64,000 bases of DNA from Deltaproteobacteria bacterium (GCA_026388715.1 JAPLJF010000029.1:1-64000); one strand, 5' to 3'; positions 38,501 through 47,144 are shown, counted from the stretch's first letter. Numbers and translations are program-made. Notes: generated by a model from the letters alone, not told the origin.

Positions 38501-39000
38501 TGTTGAAGAGCAAAAAGGGTGATTCCATGGCCTTCATCACTCTGGAGGATGTCCTGGATGCAGTCGAGGTCGTGGTCTTTCCTGAGACATTTTCCCGCAC
38601 CCAGCATCTGTTGGCCTCAACCGAGGCGGTGGTCATCCAGGGGACGGTGCAGAAAGATGAACGGGGCGCCAAGATCATCGCCGAGTCTATCGACCTTCTT
38701 CCTGAGGCCCGCGAAAAATATACCGAATCAATCAAACTTGCGTTGTCGGCCACGAGTATTACCAGACAACGAATGGAGGCACTGAAAAAACTCTGCTACC
38801 AGTTCCATGGGATGTGTCCCCTGCTGCTCACCCTCCATTTCCCGGGGCACGGCGAGGTTGACATCGAAATCATCAAAGACCTCACTATCAGGCCATGCCG
38901 TGAATTTTCCGAAAAAACTCAGGAGATTTTCGGTTCCTCATCCCTTTCTTTCAAGAAAAAACCGCTCATCGCCCCTTCCCGCAAGAAATGGGGTAAATAA
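35509..39000 (+). CDS. dnaE: DNA polymerase III alpha subunit
   Basis: Replicative polymerase catalytic subunit, 1163 residues, as expected for DnaE1. The N-terminal PHP domain starts FVHLHVHTQYSLLDGAIRI. The polymerase active site includes GPGRGSGAGSLAAYC and PDFDVDF (residues 402-408) with the catalytic aspartates. Then come the finger domain (GVIVYQEQVMQIA), the helix-hairpin-helix clamp region and the OB fold (VRVGGLIRTCKLLKSKKGD). It begins five bases after the pentapeptide lipoprotein gene, so it may be read from the same transcript. Confidence 0.97.
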   Translation: MSAGFVHLHVHTQYSLLDGAIRISDLLDKCKEYGMESVAITDHGAMYGALEFYVKAKKAGIKPIVGCEFYMAPGKRTDREKGHFHIVLLAMDYTGYRNLMKMAAIAQFEGFYHKPRIDMETLVTYNEGLIALTACLHGQIPWLIGNNDLNGARKKSKELLDIFGDRLYFELQENGIPEQTPVNNGMKTLAAELAIKTVATNDCHYLNKDEAHAHEVLLCIQTNNTLNDTKRFKFSSDEFYFKSPAEMKKSFHHCPEAVATTVEIAERCNLEIEFGNYYFPIFPITEGETLESMFTKACKEGLQERFAVMRKAETFTPAIEEQYKKRLALEIDVINTMGFPGYFLIVADFINWAKDQGIPVGPGRGSGAGSLAAYCMRITNIDPLPYGLLFERFLNIERKSMPDFDVDFCQERRGEVIEYVQNKYGGASHVAQILTYGTMKARGAIRDVGRAMDIPYGEVDKIAKLIPEELKMTIKKAFADEPRLQDAANRDPKIAELLRVAQSLEGLARHTSTHAAGVVVSPQPMVEFLPTCRGKDGETLTQYDMQHTEMTGLIKFDFLGLKTLTVIDKALKHIKSDIGTDLDIDAIPTDDLKTYDLLCKGDALGVFQLESSGMRELLVKMAPTQFSDLIALVALYRPGPLESGMVNDFVETKHGRATASYPLPQIKPVLEETYGVIVYQEQVMQIANILASYSLGDADNLRRAMGKKKAEVMDKEKIKFMAGAKKNAIPEDKAEAVFDLMAKFAGYGFNKSHSAAYALICYQTAYLKAHYPAQFMAALLSCDMNNTDKIVLYINECREHQIEMLPPDINASLYDFSVTDDRIRFGLAAVKNVGGAALESIIQERTDGGEYTSLEDFCNRIDSRRVNSRVIESLIKAGSFDSLGCKRSQLFTILPQAMEQAKAVQRDRLSGQMSLFALTPNTSKKKIITIPLPEIPEWSELERLAFEKETVGFYITGHPLDNAIHEIRTVVDTDIGKLAEWGDEQPVRVGGLIRTCKLLKSKKGDSMAFITLEDVLDAVEVVVFPETFSRTQHLLASTEAVVIQGTVQKDERGAKIIAESIDLLPEAREKYTESIKLALSATSITRQRMEALKKLCYQFHGMCPLLLTLHFPGHGEVDIEIIKDLTIRPCREFSEKTQEIFGSSSLSFKKKPLIAPSRKKWGK

Positions 39001-39142
39001 AGATAGCCAGTTGAGGCATAACTGCGCAAACAGATAGACTGAAGGTCGAAAGTTTTCAGGGACAAATAATTCGTAATCGTACAATATGCCGAGATTACTG
39101 ATATACTTCAGTCTTCAGCATCAACACCCGAGTAGTTACGCC

Positions 39143-39697
39143 ATGACACATATCAGATTCTGGAAAAACTGGGCCATCACCACCCGCATTGGCGCTGTCA
39201 TCTCTCTTGGGGCCATCACCAGTATTCTTGTTATGGTGATCGGGGCTGTCAGCTTTCTCAAAAAAGAATACCTGACGACTTTTGGCAAACAACAATTCGC
39301 CACTGTCCAGGCCTTTGCCCTGTCTCTCAATGCCGACCTCTCGCAAGCTGAAGGCGTTAACGATGGTGGCTGCGGTGATGCCGCCGGAATCCCTGCTGAG
39401 AATTTATCGTACTCCTCACCAATATCAAACTCGACATAGGCATTGACAAGGTTACAAAAAAAAATCATTGCTGCCCTGCAGCAACCCTTTCATCTCAACA
39501 ATGAAGTGGCCAGCATTTCAGTAAGCATTGGGGTTACCACCTGCCCGGAAGATTCGACCAACATCAGCACCCTTTTGAGAAATGCTGATCGGGCAATGTA
39601 CCTGGCCAAAGATGCAGGGCGTAATTGCTGGCGATCGTTCACGGATGTCCGTGAGGCCGACAGCCAAAAGGGAAAGGAATACCATGTGGAAATCTAA
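39143..39697 (+). pseudogene. remnant of a membrane GGDEF diguanylate cyclase
   Basis: The N-terminal part (from ATG 39143) has one membrane helix (TRIGAVISLGAITSILVMVIGAV) and the start of a sensor domain. The sequence then jumps to the end of a GGDEF domain: EFIVLLTNIKLDIGIDKVTKK in one frame and, after dropping one A from an A9 run (about 39465), IIAALQQPFHL and SVSIGVTTCPEDSTNISTLLRNADRAMYLAKDAGRN. Most of the sensor and catalytic core, including a proper GGDEF motif, is missing. It overlaps the start of ppsR. Confidence 0.75.
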
Positions 39698-40520
39698 AGA
39701 TGTCTATTTTCTTTCCGGCAGTACCGGCATCCTGGCTGAGGATCTTGGCAAGGCCCTGCTCTGTCAGTTTCCTGAAATCAGTTTCAATGAGGAAAAGATC
39801 CCTTTCATCAGAACGGAAAAGGACGCCTGGAACGCCCGTGAGCATATTCTCAAACAATCGTCAGGCCGCCATCCCCTGGCTTTTTCCACCATCATGAATC
39901 CCGTTCTGATCAATATCCTGGATGCGCCTGAAATTGAATTCTTCAATATCTGTGACACCTATCTTTCCCGGCTCGAAGAACTCCTGGAGGCCAGGCCCCT
40001 GCGGGAATCAGGATTTTCCAGACATCTCGATGAAACCACCATGGCCCAGCGCGTTTCTGCTATCCAGTATTGTATCTCTCATGACGATGGCTCCTTGACC
40101 AAGGATTACGATGAGGCAGAGGCCATCCTGCTCGGGGTCTCCCGTTCAGGCAAGACCCCGGTTTCAGTCTATCTGGCCACCCAGATGGGGATCAAGACTG
40201 CCAACTACCCACTCGTCTGCGATGATCTGAACGCCTATCGTCTGCCCGCAGATATTATCCGGAATAAAAAACGGGTCATCGCTCTCTCGACTACCCCGGA
40301 GATCCTGCATCATATCAGGGAAAAACGGTACAAGGGCAGTTCATACGCCAAACTTGCCACCTGCGTCAATGAGATCAATCAGGCCCATCAGATCTTTCTT
40401 CAATATGAAATTCCGATTATCATGTCTGACGGCAGGTCCATTGAAGAGACGGCAACCCAGGTTGCCCAGGAGTTGGCTATCAAGAAAAAGATCCATCTGC
40501 ATGCGACAAAGAAAGATTAG
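39684..40520 (+). CDS. ppsR: PEP synthase regulatory protein (bifunctional kinase/pyrophosphorylase)
   Basis: DUF299 protein that inactivates phosphoenolpyruvate synthase (or PPDK) by ADP-dependent phosphorylation and restores it by pyrophosphorolysis. The 278 residues contain the P-loop-like GVSRSGKTP (151-159), the N-terminal VYFLSGSTGILAEDLGKALL and the C-terminal SDGRSIEETA motif. The ATG at 39684 follows AAAGGAAT. No ppsA lies in the window. Repeat array R6 begins inside its TAG stop codon. Confidence 0.92.
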   Translation: MWKSKDVYFLSGSTGILAEDLGKALLCQFPEISFNEEKIPFIRTEKDAWNAREHILKQSSGRHPLAFSTIMNPVLINILDAPEIEFFNICDTYLSRLEELLEARPLRESGFSRHLDETTMAQRVSAIQYCISHDDGSLTKDYDEAEAILLGVSRSGKTPVSVYLATQMGIKTANYPLVCDDLNAYRLPADIIRNKKRVIALSTTPEILHHIREKRYKGSSYAKLATCVNEINQAHQIFLQYEIPIIMSDGRSIEETATQVAQELAIKKKIHLHATKKD

Positions 40521-40839
40521 GGGCCGTTAGGAAACAAGCAAGGGCTTTTTCTTGCTTGTTTCTTTTACGGCACCTTATGCCGCTTCCAAGAAACAGCCAA
40601 TCTCTTCCGGCTGTTTCTTGGAGTGGCGTCTTGCGGATAACAAGCGCAAGATGCAAAACAAGCAAGGTCTTTTTCTTGCTCTTTCAGTTTACGGCACCTT
40701 ATGCCGCTTCCAAGAAACAGCCAATCTCTTCCGGCTGTTTCTTGGAAGCGGCGTCTTGCAGATATCATACAAGGAACCGTTACGAAATAACTTATGCCAT
40801 TCTGGCCATCCAGATGACCATGTTATTTACAGCGGCTTA
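40519..40839 (+). repeat. composite repeat array R6 (two type-II hairpin units plus one type-I unit)
   Basis: Fills the 357-bp gap between ppsR and the hydrolase gene. It starts AGGGGCCGTTAGG inside the ppsR stop. Two 59-bp segments (40564-40622 and 40688-40746) are identical. Each carries a long stem (CCAAGAAACAGCC / GGCTGTTTCTTGG; the second extends to GCTTCC/GGAAGC). A standard repeat unit follows at 40772-40839 (AGGAACCGTTACGAAATAAC ... CAGCGGCTTA) that lacks the internal arm. Confidence 0.85.
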
Positions 40840-40877
40840 GTCCAATTTAATCATTTAATAAAAATTCAGGTTATTCC

Positions 40878-41717
40878 ATGACTGATTATACCAAATTAGA
40901 TCGTCCCGAAATCCTCTCGCATATCTTTTACCCGCAACAGGAAGCGGTCACCCCCCTGCCGCCCGGGGCCTGCGATCTCAACCTTGAGATGGAGCCAGGG
41001 GTGCGCATCGGCTGCCGCTTTTATCTTGTAGACCAGGCCGCTCCCTGCATCCTCTACTTTCACGGTAACGGCGAGACAGTCAGCGACCATGACACCATTG
41101 GTCCGCGATATAATGAGGTGGGCATCAACCTGCTGATGACTGATTACCGGGGGTATGGTTGGAGCAGCGGCCAACCCAGCGTCACTGCCATGTTCAGCGA
41201 TGCAGAAATCCTGTTGCACGAGGCCAGGAAGTGGTTACACGAGAATGGATACACCGGCGCCCTCTTCCTCATGGGCCGATCACTGGGATCAGCCTGTGCC
41301 ATTGATCTTGCCGCAAAATTCTCCGATGATATCAAGGGCCTCATCATTGAAAGCGGATTTGCCGACACCCTTCCCCTGGCGCAATCCCTTGGCTTGAATT
41401 TAAATGATTTTCATATTACAGAAGAAGAGTGTTTTAATAACAGCGCCAAGATCGCACTGGCCACCAAACCGACATTTATCCTCCATGGCGCCCGGGACGA
41501 AATGATTCCCGCGGCCGAGGCAGAGAAGCTGCAATCATTGTGCGGGGCCAAGAACAAGGAGTTTCAGGTTGTCCCAGGGGCAGATCATAACTCAATCATC
41601 GCGGTGGCCGGCAGACTCTACTTTCAGGTAATCAAGCAGTTCATCGACAAGATCACCGGGACCTCATCCTGGCGAAAGAGAAGAAAATCGGCGAAACAAG
41701 AAAAAACAGGCTGTTGA
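40878..41717 (+). CDS. alpha/beta hydrolase (serine hydrolase)
   Basis: A 279-residue cytoplasmic alpha/beta-hydrolase. The oxyanion-hole motif YFHGNGETVSDH, nucleophile elbow GRSLGS, Asp in HGARDEMIP and His in GADHNSII form a complete catalytic set. A short basic C-terminus follows. The family includes esterases, peptidases and thioesterases; the substrate cannot be told. It follows repeat array R6. Confidence 0.85.
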   Translation: MTDYTKLDRPEILSHIFYPQQEAVTPLPPGACDLNLEMEPGVRIGCRFYLVDQAAPCILYFHGNGETVSDHDTIGPRYNEVGINLLMTDYRGYGWSSGQPSVTAMFSDAEILLHEARKWLHENGYTGALFLMGRSLGSACAIDLAAKFSDDIKGLIIESGFADTLPLAQSLGLNLNDFHITEEECFNNSAKIALATKPTFILHGARDEMIPAAEAEKLQSLCGAKNKEFQVVPGADHNSIIAVAGRLYFQVIKQFIDKITGTSSWRKRRKSAKQEKTGC

Positions 41718-41775
41718 GACTGCCAGACTGGAGGAGGCTCACACAGTTGAGAATCAATTTTTCATAAAAAAACAG

Positions 41776-42678
41776 ATGCGAAAATATATCATCCAACCAT
41801 TCCTGGCGCTACTGGCACTGCTCTTTTGTATCAGCCTGAGCAATTGTGGGTCAGACATTCCTGAGCATGTCCTGCCCACCAAAAAAATCGAGCAATGCCA
41901 GCAAGCGCCAATCAAGCCACCGCCTGCTCCCAGCAAGCCTACACCGCCGCCACCTCCACCACAAGCCCTGGCCGACCCTGAAATAGCGGCCGACCCCAAG
42001 GTATTACGGGTGGGAGTCTTCCTGGATGCGCCTCCCTTTGTCTATCAAAAAGATAAAAAAACACAAGGACTTGAGGCTGATCTCGCCCAGCAGTTAGGAA
42101 CATTTTCCGGCAAAACCGTTCAATTTGTCAAGGTGCCGGAAAAAAGGGCAACAGAGGCCCTGCTGAAAGGGTATATTGACATTATCATGTCCGGTCGAAA
42201 AATCGGAACCAGCGAAGATTGTAACGTAATCTTTAGTGAGCCATACCTGCGTGGCGGGCAGATCCTGCTTATCCGATCTCGAGATACAGCCCTCTTTTCC
42301 ACCGGAATCTATAGTCTGGAAAATTCCGGATTTACTCTTGGGGTTATCCAGGGAAGCGCCGGCGATCTCTTTCTTACCCGGAACATTCATGGCATCCGTA
42401 TCCTACGCTTCCAAAAGGTCGATGCCGCCATTCAGGCCTTGGCGCTTAAAAAAATTGATCTTTTCCTCCATGACGCGCCCACGATCTGCTATTACGCTGC
42501 GGCCAGTAAGCCCCCAGCACTGACCCCTATCCTGACCCTGGTGACTGAAGAATATCTGGGTTGGGAGATGAGAAAAGAAGACGAGAAACTGAGGCAACAG
42601 GCCAATCATTTTATCCGGCAAAGCAAGGCGGACGGCCGCTTGCAGAAGACCATCAAACAATGGACCCCCAATCTGTAA
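41776..42678 (+). CDS. family 3 solute-binding lipoprotein (amino acid type)
   Basis: A 300-residue lipoprotein (lipobox SLSNC, Cys24) with a proline-rich linker (about 47-65: KPPPAPSKPTPPPPPPQ). A periplasmic binding-protein family 3 domain follows: VLRVGVFLDAPPFVYQKDKKTQGLEADLAQQLG, YIDIIMSGRKI and FTLGVIQGSAGDLFL. No ABC permease or ATPase genes are adjacent, so it may feed a transporter encoded elsewhere or act as a sensor. It starts 58 bases after the hydrolase gene. Confidence 0.85.
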   Translation: MRKYIIQPFLALLALLFCISLSNCGSDIPEHVLPTKKIEQCQQAPIKPPPAPSKPTPPPPPPQALADPEIAADPKVLRVGVFLDAPPFVYQKDKKTQGLEADLAQQLGTFSGKTVQFVKVPEKRATEALLKGYIDIIMSGRKIGTSEDCNVIFSEPYLRGGQILLIRSRDTALFSTGIYSLENSGFTLGVIQGSAGDLFLTRNIHGIRILRFQKVDAAIQALALKKIDLFLHDAPTICYYAAASKPPALTPILTLVTEEYLGWEMRKEDEKLRQQANHFIRQSKADGRLQKTIKQWTPNL

Positions 42679-42718
42679 TCTCCTGAAATCGCGTAAAATC
42701 GTGTATAGAGAGTCTCTT

Positions 42719-43234
42719 ATGAAAAAGAAAGAACAAAAGCGGAGTGACTATCTTTCCTGGGATGAGTACTTCATGGCAGTAGCCATCCTGTCTGCCCAGC
42801 GCAGTAAGGATCCGAATACTCAAGTCGGCGCCTGTGTGGCCAATGAACAGAACAAGATCGTCGGCGTCGGGTATAATGGCTTTCCGTGGGGGTGTTCTGA
42901 TGATGAATTACCCTGGGCGCGGGAAGGGACATTTCTGGACACCAAATACCCCTACGTGTGTCACGCGGAGGTCAATGCCGTACTCAACTCCATCACCTAT
43001 AACCTCAATAATTGCCGCATCTACGTGGGACTCTTTCCGTGCAACGAATGCACCAAGGTAATTATCCAGGCAGGGATCAAAGAGATTATCTATATGTCGG
43101 ACAAATACAAGGATACCGATACGGTACGGGCTGCAAAGATGATGCTTGACCGGGCCGGGATCACATACCGACAGTTTGAGAGCGCAAGAGGGTCGATCTG
43201 TCTTGATCTCTCACAGTTGTCAATCGACAATTGA
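42719..43234 (+). CDS. deoxycytidylate deaminase
   Basis: Zinc enzyme that deaminates dCMP to dUMP for thymidylate synthesis (ComEB/dCMP deaminase family). The 171 residues have the two zinc motifs CHAEVNAVLN and PCNEC, plus SKDPNTQVGACVAN and GVGYNGFPWG near the N-terminus. The ATG at 42719 is preferred over an upstream GTG. It is 40 bases after the binding-protein gene and ends just before repeat R7. Confidence 0.92.
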   Translation: MKKKEQKRSDYLSWDEYFMAVAILSAQRSKDPNTQVGACVANEQNKIVGVGYNGFPWGCSDDELPWAREGTFLDTKYPYVCHAEVNAVLNSITYNLNNCRIYVGLFPCNECTKVIIQAGIKEIIYMSDKYKDTDTVRAAKMMLDRAGITYRQFESARGSICLDLSQLSIDN

Positions 43235-43243
43235 TAACTGTTT

Positions 43244-43341
43244 AAGAGCCGTTACGAAATAACATGTCTTTTTATAACCATTTCGTTACGGCTCCTTATG
43301 CCGACCGTTTAGAGGGTCATGTTATTTGTTTCCAGCGGCTA
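43244..43341 (+). repeat. dispersed intergenic repeat, copy R7 (best-preserved unit)
   Basis: AAGAGCCGTTACGAAATAACATG opens the unit, the internal arm CCATTTCGTTACGGCTCCTTATGCCG follows, and the closing arm CATGTTATTTG...CAGCGGCTA pairs with the opening. The closing arm encodes the last residues (AAGNK) and TAA stop of thiL on the minus strand. It separates convergent genes and might also act as a terminator. Confidence 0.85.
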
Positions 43342-44344
43342 AATGTTCGTAGCCTTGAAAGGTAATATCACTGCGGGTCCCATCACTTTTTTCCAGAATA
43401 ACGCCCTGGCCTTCGGTAATCATGCCAACCGGATAGATCCGGTGGCGCAGCGAGTTCATCAGGCTTGTCTCCAACTCTTTTTCCCGGCCGGGGCGCACCG
43501 TAAAAAGCAGTTGATAATCCTCTCCCCCCTTGAGGAGCAGATCCAGCTTCTCCTGAGCCAGAAAAACAGCCGCGCTGTCAAGAGACGGCAAAGCAGGCAG
43601 ACTTATCGCATTCAAGACACTGCCGGTTCCACTTTCATGGCAGATATGGGCCAGGTCTGTGGCCAGACCATCTGAAATATCCTGCATGGCACTCACGCAA
43701 CCACTGAGTCCAAGCTGCTGTCCCAGTTCGATCTGAGGCGTCGGATTCAAGTGAGCATCAAGCAAGGCCTGCCATTGAGGCCATTGCCCTGGATCCGTCC
43801 CTTCCTGTTTCGCCCTCTGAAACAAGGCCAATCCGGCGGCGGCAGAACCAAGCGGGCCGCTTACATAGACCATATCTCCAGGCCTGGCCCCCGTTCGATA
43901 CAGGATCTGCCCCTCGCCTGCCTGGCCAATCACCGTGACCGAAATCACCAGGTCCCGGCCGTGCACCGTATCGCCGCCAATCAAGACACATCCCTGTTCG
44001 GCAAGGATTGCTGAAACCCCGGACAACCAGCGTTGCAGCCACTCTGACGGAAGAGATAAAGGCAGGCAGAGGGAGAGCAGGACAAAGCGGGGCACCCCGC
44101 CCATGGCCGCAATATCACTGAGATTTACCGCAATACTCTTGCGGCCGAGAAGCTCGGGGGGATGCCAGTAGCGATCAAAATGTACCAGATCCACCAGGGT
44201 ATCGGTAGTTATTAACCACTGACCCCCATCAGCGGCCCCAAAGACCGCGCAATCATCGCCGATTCCCTGGATAAGCTCCGGGGCCGCACTCACACTTGCA
44301 TCCCGGATCAAACGAATCAGCGCCCGTTCCGACAATCCGGCCAT
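43322..44344 (-). CDS. thiL: thiamine-monophosphate kinase
   Basis: Last step of thiamine diphosphate synthesis. The 340 residues start MAGLSERALIRLIRD and contain GIGDDCAVF, ITTDTLVDLVHFDRYW, KSIAVNLSDIAAMGG, VLIGGDTV, SDGLATDLAHIC and the C-terminal GGEDYQLLFTV, the full set of AIR-synthase-like ATP and substrate motifs. Its ATG overlaps the preceding stop by one base. No thiamine riboswitch is visible. Repeat R7 overlaps its 3-prime end. Confidence 0.94.
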   Translation of the reverse strand: MAGLSERALIRLIRDASVSAAPELIQGIGDDCAVFGAADGGQWLITTDTLVDLVHFDRYWHPPELLGRKSIAVNLSDIAAMGGVPRFVLLSLCLPLSLPSEWLQRWLSGVSAILAEQGCVLIGGDTVHGRDLVISVTVIGQAGEGQILYRTGARPGDMVYVSGPLGSAAAGLALFQRAKQEGTDPGQWPQWQALLDAHLNPTPQIELGQQLGLSGCVSAMQDISDGLATDLAHICHESGTGSVLNAISLPALPSLDSAAVFLAQEKLDLLLKGGEDYQLLFTVRPGREKELETSLMNSLRHRIYPVGMITEGQGVILEKSDGTRSDITFQGYEHLAAGNK

Positions 44345-44760
44345 TATTTGACCCGTTTGAGAAAGGATCCCTTTTTCTCTTTCTGGGATGCAGGGACAGG
44401 TAGCTCCTGCACCGTCCTTGGCGCTCGTGACAGCAGGCCATCCCTGGCCGTCGACTGCAGAGGCGCGCCAAAATCAACAGCCTTGACAAAACGTTCTTCC
44501 CCACCCATGGTGAACACTTCCATGCCTGTAAATTGAGGTGTTCGCAGGGTCCAGGTTATCTCTTGCGGCGGAAGAGACAATAAAGTCAGACTGACATGCC
44601 ACCATTCGCTCTTACGGCTGGTATCCCGTTCAATATCCGTGACCAAGGCATAAGAGGCCATCATCTGGGGTTCTTTGGCAACAATCAGGACCAGATCGCC
44701 GATATCCGTGCTGTCCTTGAATCTGACTATCTGTTTTAACTCAGTAATTAATTTTTGCAT
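44344..44760 (-). CDS. hypothetical protein between the DUF3352-like gene and thiL
   Basis: A 138-residue soluble protein that I do not recognise. The N-terminal 80 residues look like a compact alpha/beta domain (DLVLIVAKEPQMMASYALVTDIERD, WWHVSLTLLSLPPQEITWTLRTPQ). The C-terminal 40 are basic and likely disordered (SQKEKKGSFLKRVK). It starts 26 bases after the DUF3352-like gene stop and overlaps thiL by one base, so it belongs to the same operon. Confidence 0.7.
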   Translation of the reverse strand: MQKLITELKQIVRFKDSTDIGDLVLIVAKEPQMMASYALVTDIERDTSRKSEWWHVSLTLLSLPPQEITWTLRTPQFTGMEVFTMGGEERFVKAVDFGAPLQSTARDGLLSRAPRTVQELPVPASQKEKKGSFLKRVK

Positions 44761-44786
44761 ATCATCCGCACTCTCTTTAAAAAAAA

Positions 44787-46499
44787 CTACGGGGCCAGCA
44801 CTGTAGTCGATTCCAGAACAATGGCATCATCTTGGATTACACTGCGTGAACCAATCACTTCGTACATGGCCAGGCCGTCAAGCAGAGGAAGGACCAGCTG
44901 TTCAATCACCACCTTTGATTTCAGGGCAACCTCGGGAGCCTGCATCGAGAGCATGGTTCCGCCCCAGTTTGCCAGTTCCTTCATCATTTTCAACAGAGAT
45001 GAAAACCGGACAAAGCTCACTGAATTGTTGACTTTAGTCAGCCTTTGATTGAGCCCCTGATTGACCTGCTGAAAAAGGCCATCACCCGCCAGACCGCCAC
45101 CGTCAATAATCTTCTTCACCAGATCCACTGTACTTGCCAGGATCAGATAGCCCTGATGCAAGGCATAAACCGGTTGCAGGCCCGGATGAAGTGACACCCC
45201 CAAGGCATTCAGCTTAACGCCTTTATAGTCCTCACTCTGAACTGGAATAGCAGTCTTGGCCAGGAGCGGCCGCAACATCTTGACAAAGTCATCTTCCTTG
45301 TCGATCTTCAAAAAGATGGCCCCATTAGGCAAAGGGATAAAACCATCAGTAGCAACCTCTTTCAGCAGAAAAACAGCCTCAGAACCAAACATCGCGAATA
45401 ACTGCTGGAGTCCAACACCAGTAAATGATTTCACATCCTGTTCCATGGCCTTGATCTGTTCGGTACTGTCTTTCATCTCCAGGGTGAACATCTCCCAGAA
45501 CGTACTCATGTCCAAGGTATTGGTCCAGTAATACCCCAGGATATCAGCAGGAACCATAGCCAGTGTTTTATTCTCCACCGGTTTGACACTACACATCTTG
45601 GCCACAAGCGGGTTCAGCTTATCTTTTTTGAACAGCACAACGGCCTTATCTCGTATTCTCCCCTTCTCTTTCCAGGCCCCGAAGGCCAGCCCCTCCCACC
45701 CTTTCCACTGGTCAAGGGTCTTCTGAATTTCCTCTTTCTGATCAGGGGCAAGAGTGGCGGTCAATCTGCTGGTCTGCTCAGAGAGCGCCGGCATCGAGAC
45801 ATAGGCAAACAGTTTTGCATTAATAAAATCGTGCCGCAGACGGATATATTCCTTGTTTTGGGCCAGGGTGTTTTGCTTGCTGTCGTACCGGTCCAGGCTC
45901 GCCAAAATCAGTCGCTCATCAAAGGCGGCAATCACATAGCCGGCAACTGTTACCACACTCAAGGTTTTGTCTTCTTCCAAGCGATACCGTTTAATGCTGT
46001 GCATCCCATGCTGGGTAGTTGTCTGCTCCAGTTTCCTGGCAAAAAGAGAACTCATCATCTCAAGGAGATCGGCATTGTGCCTGGGTTTGACAATAAAAAG
46101 AAGACTGCTGGCCGCTGTTTTTTCAGGGGCATCGAGAGCACCATCAAGAACTGGTAACAAAGCAAGAGTCAATTCTTGACCAAGAACCTCGTTAAAGACC
46201 GGACTGTTAACGAAATCATCCAGCTGTTTCCTGGCCTCCCTGATCTTATTGATTTCCTCCGGGGCCAGACCAAGATCCGTGGCAATCTTCGTGGTATCAA
46301 TACCGGTCATTGCCCGACCAAGACGTGAAGCCTTAAAGTCAGCGAGCAACTCTCCAAGATCCCGCTGCTCGACACAGGCCAGAGTCTCTACGGGCAGAAA
46401 ATCAGCGGCCGCTACCTTTCCTGACCTTGCCGTAACCAAAAAATAAAGGCCAATTGCCAAAATGCAGATTGCCCCAAGGATTGCTCCTGTTTTTTTCAT
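44787..46499 (-). CDS. DUF3352-like exported protein
   Basis: A 570-residue protein with an N-terminal signal anchor (TGAILGAICILAIGLYFLVTA) and a large periplasmic part similar to DUF3352 proteins (FLPVETLACVEQRDLGELLADFKASRLGRAM, LSVVTVAGYVIAAFDERLILAS). No catalytic motif is visible and its role is unknown. It lies 21 bases after gmhB in the same direction, in a group with waaF upstream and thiL downstream, which suggests an envelope role. Confidence 0.75.
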   Translation of the reverse strand: MKKTGAILGAICILAIGLYFLVTARSGKVAAADFLPVETLACVEQRDLGELLADFKASRLGRAMTGIDTTKIATDLGLAPEEINKIREARKQLDDFVNSPVFNEVLGQELTLALLPVLDGALDAPEKTAASSLLFIVKPRHNADLLEMMSSLFARKLEQTTTQHGMHSIKRYRLEEDKTLSVVTVAGYVIAAFDERLILASLDRYDSKQNTLAQNKEYIRLRHDFINAKLFAYVSMPALSEQTSRLTATLAPDQKEEIQKTLDQWKGWEGLAFGAWKEKGRIRDKAVVLFKKDKLNPLVAKMCSVKPVENKTLAMVPADILGYYWTNTLDMSTFWEMFTLEMKDSTEQIKAMEQDVKSFTGVGLQQLFAMFGSEAVFLLKEVATDGFIPLPNGAIFLKIDKEDDFVKMLRPLLAKTAIPVQSEDYKGVKLNALGVSLHPGLQPVYALHQGYLILASTVDLVKKIIDGGGLAGDGLFQQVNQGLNQRLTKVNNSVSFVRFSSLLKMMKELANWGGTMLSMQAPEVALKSKVVIEQLVLPLLDGLAMYEVIGSRSVIQDDAIVLESTTVLAP

Positions 46500-46520
46500 T
46501 TATCTCCCCTTCTTTTCCTT

Positions 46521-47144
46521 CTATCTGAAAATTTCCATTTTTTCCAGGATCCATTGCACCGCCTCAGCCAGATCAACCCCGACAAACGCCGGTTGCACCT
46601 CCTGGGTCGGCCCGATATATTGGGCGTCGCCACGGCCATAACCGGTCAGCACAAGCACCGGAAGAGCACCGCAGGCCTTCGCCGTCTTCAGATCCGACCA
46701 GCGATCACCAACAACAAAAGAGCGCGCAAGATCAAGACCCATCTCGGCTGCCGCCCGTACAAGCAGACCGGTTTTAGGCTTGCGGCAATCGCAGTTCACC
46801 CGATACTCCTCCTTCTTGGCCTCAGGATGATGAGGACAGACGTAGATTCCATCCGCATGCGCCCCCTGTTCCGCCAGCAGTGCCGCCATTTTTTCATGAA
46901 CGGCCACAAGTAATTCCGCCGGAAAATAACCGCGGGCGAGTCCTGACTGATTGGTCACTACCACCACCGGGATCCGGGCCTCGTTGAGTCTCCTGATAGC
47001 CACAGCCACGCCTGGCAGCATCTGGAAGCGGCTGATATGATTGATATATCCCATCTGTTCATTGATCGTGCCGTCGCGATCAAGAAAGACGGCAGGCCGC
47101 AGAGATGCTGATGCCATGCGTGGTGACACATCCTTGACCATCAT
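46521..47144 (-). CDS. gmhB: D-glycero-beta-D-manno-heptose 1,7-bisphosphate 7-phosphatase
   Basis: HAD phosphatase in ADP-heptose synthesis for the LPS inner core. The 207-residue protein has the nucleophile motif FLDRDGTIN (Asp22, Asp24), VVVTNQSGLARGYF, the GmhB-specific zinc loop CPHHPEAKKEEYRVNCDCRKP and GDRWSDLKTAK. GGGGAGA precedes paired ATGs at 47144 and 47141. The first overlaps the waaF stop (ATGA), so the two are translationally coupled. Confidence 0.92.
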   Translation of the reverse strand: MMVKDVSPRMASASLRPAVFLDRDGTINEQMGYINHISRFQMLPGVAVAIRRLNEARIPVVVVTNQSGLARGYFPAELLVAVHEKMAALLAEQGAHADGIYVCPHHPEAKKEEYRVNCDCRKPKTGLLVRAAAEMGLDLARSFVVGDRWSDLKTAKACGALPVLVLTGYGRGDAQYIGPTQEVQPAFVGVDLAEAVQWILEKMEIFR

